From an uncultured Bacteroidales bacterium (lineage in GTDB: Bacteria > Bacteroidota > Bacteroidia > Bacteroidales > Paludibacteraceae), in contig CAMHQP010000008.1 in assembly GCA_946187555.1 (NCBI GenBank), positions 1-48,382 on the forward strand: DNA of 48,382 bases, given 5' to 3'. Made by a program: the position numbers and the translations under genes. Shown here piece after piece: positions 22,711-31,919 of this stretch (positions within the stretch are counted from its first letter, which is position 1; every line of letters starts with the position of its first letter). Below the pieces are notes generated by a model. The model was not told where the DNA came from. It searched no databases and saw nothing but the letters and a program-made list of their open reading frames with translations.

Positions 22711-25645
22711 CTTTCTCCTCCTTTTCTATCGGTTGTTCGAGTTTATCCAGCGCTGCGAGACGTCCGCTGATGAGTTCAGCGATGTCATCGCTATGACCGG
22801 TGTAGTTCTGCTGCAGCACGAGCAGGTACTGACGTGCCTGGAACAGCTCGCCGCGCTCGCGGTTGATATCGCTCAGCAGGATGAGTGCTCGCGCGAGCCA
22901 GAACTGCTGCTGGGTGTTCATCCGGGTGAATTCCATCACCTGTGCTTCGGCAGCCTCATAGTCCTTGAGTTCAAAATAACTCTGCGCCAACAGGTATTTA
23001 GCTTCGGCTCCTTGTGCGGTACGTACTTCGGTTGCCAATACCGTCAGATCCGGTTGGGCATTGCTCCACTGCTTGAGCGCCACATAGGCTTTCGCGCGAC
23101 CGTAGAGCGCTTCCGCTTTGGTCTCTTCGTTCACCGGCGTATCGTTGAGGATCTGATCAGCGATGTCGATGGCTACTTGATGACGCCCCAAGGCCTGCGA
23201 GCAACGCAATATACCCAGGCGGGCAATCGTGGTATTCTCACGCGTAGAGGCCAGTGCCTGCATGCGGTAGAACGCATCCAGCGCACAAGCGTAATCCGCT
23301 TTGTCATAGCACAACTCCGCCACGCGGATAGCTGCCTCCTCCTGATACGGGTTGGCGTTCATCTCCGCGAGGATGCTGTACTGCGCCAGCGCCTCTTGGT
23401 TCTGACCGAGACGGTAGTACGAATCAGCGAGGTAATAACGCGCGGTGGTGCAATAACGTCCACCTGCGCAGTACTGCGTGATGTAATTATTGAGCGCAAC
23501 GGAGGCTTTCTGGTAAGCGGCCTGCATGTACTGCATCTCCGCGGATGCGTAGAGCAGCGAATCCTCCTGCGTGGAGACATTCATATTGATCTTCGCCAGG
23601 TTTTTGGTGTAAGCCAGATACTCATTGACATTACCGGCTTCCACGTACAGCGTCTGCAATGCATCCAAAGCCGTGTAAGCCTCTTCGGTAGCCGGGTATT
23701 TCTCGATCGTACGGCGATACGCAGCGATCGCATTGTCGTTCTGACCAAGGTTGCGATAGAGCATCGCGCACTCGAGCGAAGCCTTGCGCGCCAGCGTCGA
23801 ATGCGGGTAGGTAGTGAGCAGACTCTCGTAGGTAACGATCGCTCCGCGCTCATCGTCCTGTTGCAGTTGCGCACGAGCTATCTCATACACACCGTCATCC
23901 GCATAATCGGACTTGGGGTAACGCGTGATGAGTTCGCGCAGTACACTGATTTTCTCATCGTACTTATGCTGCAAACCGAGTGCGTATCCGCGTTGGAAGA
24001 GTGCATAGTCGGCACCCGAAGCCTGCAACTTAGCCACCTGCGTATAATAGGTGATGGCTTGCGGGAACTGGCGGTCATTGAAATAGCAGTCGCCGATACG
24101 GTTGAGTGCATCCGCATAGGTCGGTTCGGTAGCCTGCGCCGCATCGATATAGGTCGAGAATGCCTCCCGCGCTTTGTCGTATTTGTTTTGTGAGAAATAG
24201 GTATAACCCTGCAAGTAGCGCGCCACCGAGTAGTTCTCCGATTGACGGGCATTGGCGCGCGCAAAGAACGCATTCAGATCTTGCTCACAGGCGGCGTAGT
24301 TACGCAAACGATAATTGGCCTCGGCGCGTATGTAGTACGCCTCCGTCGTGTATTGATCCGATTCGGCTTTGTGCGCAATCACCTGTGTCATCCAATCGAC
24401 CGATTGCTGCATCTTGCCCTGCAGGAAATTATCCGCACCGAGTTGATAGCGCAGGTATTGCTTGGTCTGCAGCATTTTCGGCGACGGATTCGGAATAGAA
24501 TCCAGCGTAGCGATCGCTGCGGCGTAGTTCTTACTCTGCATTAGCGCATCGGAGAGCAACTGATAGATGCGGTTCTCGTACTTGGAATCCGGGAACTGAT
24601 GCAGGAAATCATTGAACGCCCGCACGGACTCACCGAGGGCACTCGAACTCTGATAGGTGCAGAGCGTGTAGTTGTATGCCGCTTCCTCTTTGATAGCCGG
24701 CGTAAGACCGTAATTGGCTGCGGCCTGATAGGAAAGCTTGGCCTGCTCGGGTTGCTTGAGCTGCACGTAGGCGTTACCCATCGTCAGGCAAGCTGCTTCG
24801 GAGATCGTATCGTTCTCTTGCTTCACCTGTTTGAGTGCCTTGACAGCCTCCTCGTAGCGCTCCAAACGGTAGTTGGCTACACCGAGCATGTACATGTCGT
24901 TGCGCAGCAGTTCTTCTTGCTGCTCGGTTGTCAGTTTGGCATATTGGCTCAGGTGCTCCACTGCCTGTGCGTAGTCCTGTTTGTTATAGTAAATCTCACC
25001 GAGGATACGATGCAACTCGCCGTTATTGAGGCTCTCCGGATGCTCGCGAAGCAAGGTGTTGGCGCGAGCCTCCACTTCTTCGTAGTTATTGTTCGCATAC
25101 TCAATCTGCACGATATAGTACGGAACGGTTTGGGAGTAGGCGGGTTCGTTCTCCAGTCGCTTCAAGGCCGGTAAGGCTTTGTCGTATTTCTCCTGTTTGT
25201 ACATGCAGTAGGCGTAGTAATACGTGCCGCGAATGGTATAACGGCTCTCCTCTTTGGAGAGGATGCCGAAATAGATTGCTGCGCGTTGGAACTCCTGCTG
25301 CATCAGGTAGGCATAGCCGCGGTAGAAAGCATAGTCCTGCTGATGCGGGCGCGTCAGGGCTTGGATATCAATCGGCTCCAAGATCTTCAGCGCCTGCTTG
25401 TAATGCCCTTTCTCCACTTGGAGCACACCTTGCATGAAATGTACTTCATCCGCGAAGGTGGTGTAGGGATAGGCCTGCAGGTACGCTTTGAGGTCGCGTT
25501 GCAGCAACTTATCCCGCCCATCGAAACGCTCGGCGAGGGCATTGAAGCGCAACTCCATCTCCGTTGTTTGGGCGGAGAGGGGAGTTACTAGAATACCTAG
25601 GAACCCTAGGAGTCCCAGGATGCCTAGTTGAATAGTTTTTCTCAT
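22697..25645 (-). CDS. Large TPR-repeat periplasmic protein
   Basis: 982 residues. A signal peptide (LGILGLLGFLGILVTPLSA) is followed by an almost continuous series of tetratricopeptide-like helix pairs, seen as recurring Y-A-x-A and G-x-x-Y motifs (for example NKQDYAQAVEHLSQYA, NKYDKAREAFSTYI and YPKSDYADDGVYEIARA). The end is acidic (EKEEKDDEE). TPR arrays are protein-binding scaffolds; many proteins of this type sit in the periplasm of Bacteroidetes together with an outer-membrane barrel, as here. It overlaps potD by 4 bp and the barrel gene by 14 bp. The combination suggests that TPR protein and barrel form an envelope complex. The link to polyamine uptake is suggested only by the operon. 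Confidence 0.8.
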   Translation of the reverse strand: MRKTIQLGILGLLGFLGILVTPLSAQTTEMELRFNALAERFDGRDKLLQRDLKAYLQAYPYTTFADEVHFMQGVLQVEKGHYKQALKILEPIDIQALTRPHQQDYAFYRGYAYLMQQEFQRAAIYFGILSKEESRYTIRGTYYYAYCMYKQEKYDKALPALKRLENEPAYSQTVPYYIVQIEYANNNYEEVEARANTLLREHPESLNNGELHRILGEIYYNKQDYAQAVEHLSQYAKLTTEQQEELLRNDMYMLGVANYRLERYEEAVKALKQVKQENDTISEAACLTMGNAYVQLKQPEQAKLSYQAAANYGLTPAIKEEAAYNYTLCTYQSSSALGESVRAFNDFLHQFPDSKYENRIYQLLSDALMQSKNYAAAIATLDSIPNPSPKMLQTKQYLRYQLGADNFLQGKMQQSVDWMTQVIAHKAESDQYTTEAYYIRAEANYRLRNYAACEQDLNAFFARANARQSENYSVARYLQGYTYFSQNKYDKAREAFSTYIDAAQATEPTYADALNRIGDCYFNDRQFPQAITYYTQVAKLQASGADYALFQRGYALGLQHKYDEKISVLRELITRYPKSDYADDGVYEIARAQLQQDDERGAIVTYESLLTTYPHSTLARKASLECAMLYRNLGQNDNAIAAYRRTIEKYPATEEAYTALDALQTLYVEAGNVNEYLAYTKNLAKINMNVSTQEDSLLYASAEMQYMQAAYQKASVALNNYITQYCAGGRYCTTARYYLADSYYRLGQNQEALAQYSILAEMNANPYQEEAAIRVAELCYDKADYACALDAFYRMQALASTRENTTIARLGILRCSQALGRHQVAIDIADQILNDTPVNEETKAEALYGRAKAYVALKQWSNAQPDLTVLATEVRTAQGAEAKYLLAQSYFELKDYEAAEAQVMEFTRMNTQQQFWLARALILLSDINRERGELFQARQYLLVLQQNYTGHSDDIAELISGRLAALDKLEQPIEKEEKDDEE
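25588..25630 (-). repeat. 9-bp microrepeat in the signal peptide of the TPR gene
   Basis: About five units of period 9 around CTAGGA; each unit encodes LG plus one hydrophobic residue. The same period-9 repeat encodes the signal peptide of the barrel gene (22650-22692). Confidence 0.7.
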
Positions 25646-26883
25646 CGTGCTAATTTGATTTCATTCCACATCTCGAGCAACATCTCCTGACTCTCGCCGG
25701 CGTCGTGCATCAGTGCGCAACGGTCGATGATACTCTTGTCGGCATAGTAAACCGGGTTGAGGTGCAAAGCGTGCGGGTCAAGAATCTCATCCTCAACCTG
25801 AATCGGCTCATCGCCGAAGAAATACGATGCATCTACGGTCTCCGGCCACTCCTCGTCATCGTTCTGCTCCTCCAGGATGGCAGCGGCTGCCTTCGGACCA
25901 CCGGCGCAGGACACATAACCGATCTCGTCCATGTTGGCCAACGCGTTTTCCGCTTTGCACATATAGTCGATGAAATAGGTAGCGGCTTTGATGTTCTTCG
26001 CGTACTTCGGGATTACCCAACCGTCAAACCATACGTTCGAACCCTCTTCCGGCACGATATAATCGAGCATCACGCCCATCTCGGCAGCCTCTTCGATAGC
26101 GAACTGTGCGTCACCCGACCAGCTGAGGTTGAGCCATGCTTTGCCTTTGGTCATCTCTTCCTTACCGAAGTCCACTTCCCAGCCGCAGATCTGTTTCTTA
26201 GCGCGGAGCAGGATGTCCTTCACGGCATCTACACGCTCTTTGGTGATGTTACGCACCAACTCGTCACGGCTCACCGTACCGTTCGCCAACTCCTCGCGAT
26301 ACGCATAGAGCACAAGTACCGAATAGACATCGCGGAACGCATCTTTCATCAGGATACGGTTCTCAAACTGCGGGTCAAGGATAGCACCCCACGAACGGAG
26401 ATCCTCACGATTGACAAACTGCGGGTTGTAGATAAATCCGGTTGTTCCCCACATATAACCGCAGGTGTAATCGCTCACCTGAACGTCATGACTCGGCGCC
26501 ATCTGCTGGAACTTGTTGAGTACAAACGGCGAGAGGTTGTCGAAATAATAGATGCTGTCGGGAATCAGGTCTTTCTGAATCGGAATCAACAGATCTTTCT
26601 TCAGCATGCGCTCGATGATGTACTCCGACGGACAGAACACGTCGTAGTCCTCGTGACCCACTTCGATCTTGGTCAGTGCGGTCTCGTTGATGTCGAAGGT
26701 CTCATACACCAGTTGTACTTTCTCGCCTGTCTGCTCGAAATACCACTGCTCGAAGTTCTCCTTGACGTCCTCGTCGATATAGTCCGCCCAGTTCAATACT
26801 TTGAGTTGATGTGCGCGGTCAACGCGGTTACATGAACAGAACACGATGGCTACGAGAGCCACGATAAAAGAGATTTTTTTCAT
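25642..26883 (-). CDS. potD: Spermidine/putrescine ABC transporter, substrate-binding lipoprotein
   Basis: 413 residues. A signal peptide with lipobox VFCSC (Cys18) marks it as a lipoprotein. The mature start LKVLNWADYIDEDV and the later VFCPSEYIIERMLKKDLLIP, GYMWGTTGFIYNP, LNLSWSGDAQFA and VWFDGWVIPKYAKN are typical of PotD-type polyamine-binding proteins. It would collect spermidine or putrescine in the periplasm and deliver it to the PotB/PotC channel. It overlaps both potC (4 bp) and the TPR gene (4 bp). The family is about 350 residues; the extra length is mainly an acidic insertion near residue 340 (NDDEEWPE). Confidence 0.9.
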   Translation of the reverse strand: MKKISFIVALVAIVFCSCNRVDRAHQLKVLNWADYIDEDVKENFEQWYFEQTGEKVQLVYETFDINETALTKIEVGHEDYDVFCPSEYIIERMLKKDLLIPIQKDLIPDSIYYFDNLSPFVLNKFQQMAPSHDVQVSDYTCGYMWGTTGFIYNPQFVNREDLRSWGAILDPQFENRILMKDAFRDVYSVLVLYAYREELANGTVSRDELVRNITKERVDAVKDILLRAKKQICGWEVDFGKEEMTKGKAWLNLSWSGDAQFAIEEAAEMGVMLDYIVPEEGSNVWFDGWVIPKYAKNIKAATYFIDYMCKAENALANMDEIGYVSCAGGPKAAAAILEEQNDDEEWPETVDASYFFGDEPIQVEDEILDPHALHLNPVYYADKSIIDRCALMHDAGESQEMLLEMWNEIKLAR

Positions 26884-28235
26884 TTCTTTTCTTCTTGTTT
26901 AGATTTTCGTATGTTGATATAAATTAATACACTTAGCATCACCAGCAGGATGATGGTGAACAACGGACGCAACTCCGGCGTCAAACCGCCTTTACGCGCG
27001 TCCGAATAGATAAAGGTACTTAGCGTCTCGAGTCCACCGCTACCCTTGGTGAAGAACGTCACACCGAAATCATCCACAGAGAGGGTCAGCGCCAAGATGA
27101 AACCGCTTAACATACCCGGCCATAACTCCGGCAGCATCACCATCCGTAGCGCTTGCGCAGGTGTAGCTCCCAGATCGAGGGCAGCCTCATAGGTGTTGGG
27201 GTTCATTCGGCTGAGGCGAGGTAACACACTGAGCACCACATAAGGCGTACAGAACACCACGTGGGCGATGCAGACCGTCGCTAATCCCTGACTCACGCCC
27301 AAAGCTACAAACAGCAGGAAGAGTGATATACCCGTGATGATATCGGGGTTGATCATCGGCACGGAGTTGAGCAGGCTGACCATCTTGCGTTGTCGCGCTC
27401 GCATGTTATAGATACCGATCGCAGCCAGCGTACCGAGGATGGTGGACACCACCGCGGCAATCAACGCAATGACCACCGTGTACCAGATGGCGCTGTTCAG
27501 TCCCGCATCGGCTTTGCCGGTGAAGAGGTTGACGTACAGATCGAAGGAGAAACCTGTCCAGTTGCCGAGGATCTTACTCTTGGTGAACGAGAACACGGCA
27601 ATCAGGGCTATCGGTGCGTAGAGTACGAGCAGCAAGAGCCAGAGGTACAGTTGCGAACCGTAATGCCGACGCAAGCCCATGCGCTTACGCCGTAGTGTCT
27701 CTTGCTCTACCGGCGTAAGGAGTCGCTCTTTGCGACGCTGTGCTATATAACCTATCGTGGAGACGATACCGGCGATCAGAAGCAGACCGGCAAACACGAA
27801 CCATATCCAACCCGTACTGCGTTTGGCCACGGCCGTGTTGGTACGTACGTACTCTTCAAAAGTCTTATAGGCATTCTGTACGCGCACGCGTTGACCGCGG
27901 TTCTTTATCTCCTTGTTACTGCGCCAAACAGTCCAAAAAGTCCCGATTTCATCGGAATAACTATAGATAGAATCAAAGGATTGGATATTGGATATTGGAT
28001 GTTGGATGTTGGAGAAGATAAAATCAAGTTCTCCATCCTCTAATCGCTCCACGCTCACCATTATATTGATCTTCTCTCCGGCATAACTCTCCGGGAAATT
28101 AGCCAACAGCGCATTCTCACCCGTCGTACCTACGCGAAGCTCGTACGTCAGATTGGACTGCGCAAAGGTGCTGAGGCTGAAGATTAGCAGCAATCCGCTA
28201 ATCGCTAATCGAAAATCGCTAATCGTTAATCTCAT
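26880..28235 (-). CDS. potC: Polyamine ABC transporter permease PotC with periplasmic N-terminal extension
   Basis: 451 residues, against about 260 for ordinary PotC. Residues 1-25 look like a signal peptide (FRLAISGLLLIFSLSTFAQS), 26-140 form a soluble domain of unknown family rich in beta-type sequence, and about 143-166 is a membrane segment (WIWFVFAGLLLIAGIVSTIG). After a basic cytoplasmic linker (QRRKERLL ... RRKRMGLRR) the permease proper begins at about 195 with its six helices; EAALDLGATPAQALRMVMLP is the conserved EAA loop that contacts the ATPase. The start of the gene and a loop at residues 76-88 are built from 7-bp microrepeats (28197-28231 and 27979-28014). The extension may bind substrate, PotD or the TPR protein; this is a guess. 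Confidence 0.85.
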   Translation of the reverse strand: MRLTISDFRLAISGLLLIFSLSTFAQSNLTYELRVGTTGENALLANFPESYAGEKINIMVSVERLEDGELDFIFSNIQHPISNIQSFDSIYSYSDEIGTFWTVWRSNKEIKNRGQRVRVQNAYKTFEEYVRTNTAVAKRSTGWIWFVFAGLLLIAGIVSTIGYIAQRRKERLLTPVEQETLRRKRMGLRRHYGSQLYLWLLLLVLYAPIALIAVFSFTKSKILGNWTGFSFDLYVNLFTGKADAGLNSAIWYTVVIALIAAVVSTILGTLAAIGIYNMRARQRKMVSLLNSVPMINPDIITGISLFLLFVALGVSQGLATVCIAHVVFCTPYVVLSVLPRLSRMNPNTYEAALDLGATPAQALRMVMLPELWPGMLSGFILALTLSVDDFGVTFFTKGSGGLETLSTFIYSDARKGGLTPELRPLFTIILLVMLSVLIYINIRKSKQEEKK

Positions 28236-29023
28236 ACCAGCCCTCCTTCCTCTTTATTGTCATGGTCGCCGAAGAACGACGTCAGTGCGATGATGATGAG
28301 CAGTACCAACGATAGAACAGCACCGTAGTTGAGCAGATCCGTGGTGGTGATATAGTCCTGAATAAGGCTACCGAACAACTTGATGTTGTTATGGGTCAAC
28401 AACTCCGCGATCGCGAACGTACTAACCGTCGGCATAAATACCATCACGATACCGCTATACACGCCCGGCATGGACAGCGGAACGATCACTTTCCAGAAGC
28501 ATGTCCAGCGGTTGGCTCCCAAGTCCTGTGCCGCCTCGACGAGCGAGTTATCCATCTTCTGGAGTGTGTTATAAATCGGGTAGATCATGAACGGCAAGTA
28601 GTCGTAGCACAAACCGAAAAGCAATGCCCCTTCGCCCAAAGGCAGTCCGCACATATTGAACAGTTCCACCGTAGCTACCGTACGCAGCAGGAAATTGATC
28701 CACATCGGCAGAATGAACAACATCGCCATTACCTTAGGCGTTTTGAAGTCCTCCTGCGCCATGATATACGCCGCCGGATAACCGATCAGCAGGCATATTG
28801 CGGTATTGAACACCGCTATCATGAGCGAATAGAGAAAAGTCTGGATCGCTTCGCTATGCGTAAAGAACTTCGCAAAGTTACGCAACGTAAACTCACCGTG
28901 GATATCCGTGAAGGCATAGAAGCCGACCAAGATCAGCGGCAATACCACAAACATCGCCATAAACGCGATATACGGCCAAGCCCACGTGCGACGCGAAGAG
29001 AATATCTGAACGAGTTTATTCAT
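28232..29023 (-). CDS. potB: Polyamine ABC transporter permease PotB
   Basis: 263 residues, six predicted membrane helices, normal length for the family. It contains the EAA loop [20 protein letters not shown] near residue 165 and the pattern [18 protein letters not shown] and [15 protein letters not shown] seen in PotB permeases. With PotC it forms the channel through the inner membrane. It overlaps potA by 8 bp and potC by 4 bp, so the three are translated in a coupled fashion. Confidence 0.9.
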   Translation of the reverse strand: MNKLVQIFSSRRTWAWPYIAFMAMFVVLPLILVGFYAFTDIHGEFTLRNFAKFFTHSEAIQTFLYSLMIAVFNTAICLLIGYPAAYIMAQEDFKTPKVMAMLFILPMWINFLLRTVATVELFNMCGLPLGEGALLFGLCYDYLPFMIYPIYNTLQKMDNSLVEAAQDLGANRWTCFWKVIVPLSMPGVYSGIVMVFMPTVSTFAIAELLTHNNIKLFGSLIQDYITTTDLLNYGAVLSLVLLIIIALTSFFGDHDNKEEGGLV

Positions 29024-30485
29024 TTTCCCACTTATCGATCTTGATCTTGTTCTTCGGAATCACGATACCTACGCGGTCGCCGTCATCCCATACATCGTTC
29101 GTGTTGACAAACAGGTCATTCCCTTCGTCCGTACGGATGGTCAGATGGTAGTGATTGCCCTTGTATAAGATAAAATGCACCTCACCCGAGAGCGTACCTT
29201 CTTCCTCGTAGTCCTGCAGGTCGATGTCGCGGAATTTGACGCGCACCTGCACTTTCTCGCCGGGTTCAAAACCCTCGAGTTGTTTCTCCTCTACTTCCCA
29301 TTCCGCATCGAGGAACCATACCTTACCGTTCTTGAGCACTTCTCCTTCGAAATAATTGTAGATATAGTGCTCTTTTTTCATGATCTGGATGTCTTCGGGC
29401 TTGACGAGCATGCCGATCTCTGTTCCCGGCAAGTACTCGTGGTAATCCTGAATAAGGAACTCGTAGTTATCCGGTGTGAGTACACGCATCTCGTAGTGTA
29501 CGCCTTTGAAGATACAACTCTGTACTTCACCGTACCACTTGGTGAACTTGCCCTTCGGCACACGGTCTTCGGCATCGTCCTCTTCGTTGGCTACAACCTT
29601 TCCGCGTTTCTCATCTTCCTTGCGCCAAACATAAATATCTTCCGGACGAATGACCACATCAACGGGGTTGTTCTCTCCGAATCCGGTGTCAATACAATCG
29701 AACTCCTGACCGCAGAACTCCACGCGTTTATCGCGAATCATCGTACCGGAAAGGATGTTACTTTCTCCGATGAAATCGGCCACAAAGCAGTTTTGCGGTT
29801 CGTTATAGATATCCGTCGGTGTACCGATCTGCTGGATCTTTCCTTCGCTCATTACTACCACGCGATCGGAGAGCGTCAAGGCCTCTTCCTGATCGTGGGT
29901 GACGTAGATGAAGGTGATACCCAGTTTCTCGTGCAGCTCCTTCAATTCGATCTGCATGTCGTGACGCATTTTCAGATCCAAAGCGCTCAGCGGTTCGTCG
30001 AGTAACAACACTTCGGGTTTGTTCACGATGGCGCGCGCGATAGCTACACGTTGCTGCTGGCCACCGGAGAGGGTGTCCACTTTGCGCTCCTCGTAACCCG
30101 TGAGGTTAGCCATCTTCAGTGCCTGACGCACTTTTTTCTTGATGGTCTCCGGGTCTTCTTTCTTCAGTTTGAGACCGAAAGCGACGTTGTTGAATACGTT
30201 TAGATGGGGGAACAGAGCGTATTTCTGGAATACGGTGTTGACGGGACGCTTATAAGGTGGTGTCTTCGTGACATCTTCTCCTTTAAGCAGGATATCTCCC
30301 GATGAAGCAACTTGAAAACCGGCGATACAACGAAGTAATGTTGTTTTGCCGCAGCCCGAAGGGCCTAAGATTGTGACGAACTCGCCTTTCTTCACTTGAA
30401 GACTCACGTCATTCAATGCAAACTTACCATCCTCGAACTGCTTCGAAACATGGTTGACCTCAATAATAAAATCCGATTTTGCCAT
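29016..30485 (-). CDS. potA: Polyamine ABC transporter ATPase PotA
   Basis: 489 residues from the chosen start ([10 protein letters not shown]). An ATG 24 bp upstream is possible, but it would leave a leader of only about 13 bases behind the promoter. Walker A is at 41-48 (GPSGCGKT), the signature [14 protein letters not shown] at about 140, and Walker [13 protein letters not shown] just after. The C-terminal regulatory part is longer than in most PotA proteins (about 350-380 residues): a TOBE-like part from about 300 to 380 with an acidic insertion (NEEDDAED) and a second strand-rich part to the end. It powers polyamine import together with PotB, PotC and PotD. First gene of a six-gene operon. 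Confidence 0.9.
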   Translation of the reverse strand: MAKSDFIIEVNHVSKQFEDGKFALNDVSLQVKKGEFVTILGPSGCGKTTLLRCIAGFQVASSGDILLKGEDVTKTPPYKRPVNTVFQKYALFPHLNVFNNVAFGLKLKKEDPETIKKKVRQALKMANLTGYEERKVDTLSGGQQQRVAIARAIVNKPEVLLLDEPLSALDLKMRHDMQIELKELHEKLGITFIYVTHDQEEALTLSDRVVVMSEGKIQQIGTPTDIYNEPQNCFVADFIGESNILSGTMIRDKRVEFCGQEFDCIDTGFGENNPVDVVIRPEDIYVWRKEDEKRGKVVANEEDDAEDRVPKGKFTKWYGEVQSCIFKGVHYEMRVLTPDNYEFLIQDYHEYLPGTEIGMLVKPEDIQIMKKEHYIYNYFEGEVLKNGKVWFLDAEWEVEEKQLEGFEPGEKVQVRVKFRDIDLQDYEEEGTLSGEVHFILYKGNHYHLTIRTDEGNDLFVNTNDVWDDGDRVGIVIPKNKIKIDKWENE

Positions 30486-30528
30486 TTCTTTCCATACATA
30501 CACGCGCATACTCGCGCAAAATACAGCG

Positions 30529-30560
30529 CAAAAGTACTACAAATAATTGAATTACGCAAA
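30529..30560 (-). promoter_or_regulatory. Promoter of the pot operon
   Basis: Minus-strand TTTG (30560-30557), 20-bp spacer and TACTTTTG (30536-30529). It gives a 5' leader of about 35-40 bases in front of MAKSD. Confidence 0.75.
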
Positions 30561-30575
30561 TTTTTTTGCGTTTTT

Positions 30576-31919
30576 TTACGATATTTGCAAACTTTTGCGA
30601 GCGGAAAGGAGTACGATAACGGCAGTGATAGCAGAAAGTGTATCGCTGATAGGTATAGACCACCATACGCCGTCCAGCGGATCTACGAAAGCCATCGGGA
30701 GCAGTATGGTGAGCGGAATAAGATAGATTACTTGCCGAGTCAGACTCAGGAAAATAGCCTTACCGGCTCTGCCGATAGAGGTGAATAGGTTACCCGTCAC
30801 CATCTGGAATCCGATGATAAGCATAGATGAGCAGATGATACGCATGGGTTTGATGGTCTGCGCAATGAGCATCGGGTCGTGGGTGAACATTTTTGTTACC
30901 ACAACCGGACAGAACTCGCCGAGGAAGAACACGATGCCCATCACGCCTGTGGCGTACGCGCAAGTGAGATAGAAAGACTTCAATACGCGGTCGTACTGCT
31001 TGGCGCCGTAGTTATATCCGGCAATCGGTTGCATACCCTGGTTCAGACCCATCACCATCATAGCGAACACGAATGTCAGACGGTTGATAACCCCGTACGA
31101 AGCGATCGCCAAATCCCCGCCGAAGATCTTCAGTTGATTGTTGATGATGATGACCACGAAACAGTGCGCAATATTGTATAAGAAAGGTGACATACCGATG
31201 GCCAAAGCACGCGATGTGATATGTCGGTTAAGACGCCAAATTCCCCGATGAAATCGAACTAATTCGTTCTTATTCGTGAATTTGGTAAGCTGCCAAAAAA
31301 CGGCTACCGCCTGGCTGATAACGGTTGCCAATGCAGCGCCCCGAACGCCCATCTCCATGCCGAAAATGAACAGCGGATCGAGGATAATATTGACCACTAC
31401 TGCCACAATTGTAGCCACCATGGAAAAACGCGGATGGCCTGCCGAACGAAGCATGGCATTGAGGCCGAAATAAATGTGTGTCAGGATGTTTCCGTAGAGG
31501 ATGATCTCCATGTATTCGTGCGCATAACCGAGCGTTGCTTCGCTCGCTCCGAAAGCCATCAGAATGGGGTCTAACCAAATCAATCCTACTGCCATCACGA
31601 GGGCGGAGAGGATGACGTTCATCACGATCACGTTGCCTAACACGCGGTTGGCGCGGTCGTAATCCTTCTCCCCTAGATAGATAGCTAATAAGGAGGATGC
31701 ACCCACGCCCACGAGACTACCGAAGGCCGCGCATATATCCATGAACGGCTTGGCAACCGTCAAAGCGCCCAAGGCCAAAGCTCCACAACCATGACCGATA
31801 TAGATGCTATCGACGATGTTATAGAGCGACGTGGCGGTCATTGCTATGATCGCCGGCATCGCATATTTGAAGAGCAGTTTATGTACCGGCGCTATGCCTA
31901 ATTCGGTAGTTCGACTCAT
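30576..31919 (-). CDS. MATE-family multidrug/metabolite exporter
   Basis: 447 residues with about 12 membrane segments. The start (GIAPVHKLLFKYAMPAIIAM ... LYNIVDSIYIGH) and NQGMQPIAGYNYGAKQYDRV match the two halves of MATE (MatE/NorM-like) transporters, which export cationic compounds in exchange for Na+ or H+. The length is normal. The start codon overlaps the stop of the mrp gene (4 bp), so the two are co-expressed. The stop lies 16 bp before the -33 element of the pot promoter. The substrate cannot be told; the neighbourhood with polyamine uptake genes may be chance, because a separate promoter lies in between. Confidence 0.9.
   Translation of the reverse strand: MSRTTELGIAPVHKLLFKYAMPAIIAMTATSLYNIVDSIYIGHGCGALALGALTVAKPFMDICAAFGSLVGVGASSLLAIYLGEKDYDRANRVLGNVIVMNVILSALVMAVGLIWLDPILMAFGASEATLGYAHEYMEIILYGNILTHIYFGLNAMLRSAGHPRFSMVATIVAVVVNIILDPLFIFGMEMGVRGAALATVISQAVAVFWQLTKFTNKNELVRFHRGIWRLNRHITSRALAIGMSPFLYNIAHCFVVIIINNQLKIFGGDLAIASYGVINRLTFVFAMMVMGLNQGMQPIAGYNYGAKQYDRVLKSFYLTCAYATGVMGIVFFLGEFCPVVVTKMFTHDPMLIAQTIKPMRIICSSMLIIGFQMVTGNLFTSIGRAGKAIFLSLTRQVIYLIPLTILLPMAFVDPLDGVWWSIPISDTLSAITAVIVLLSARKSLQIS

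Noticed and set aside
22733..24193. Plus-strand open frame of 486 codons (and similar ones at 25705-26835 and 29175-30005)
   Set aside because: Shadows of the TPR, potD and potA genes; the real genes have clear motifs in the minus-strand frame.
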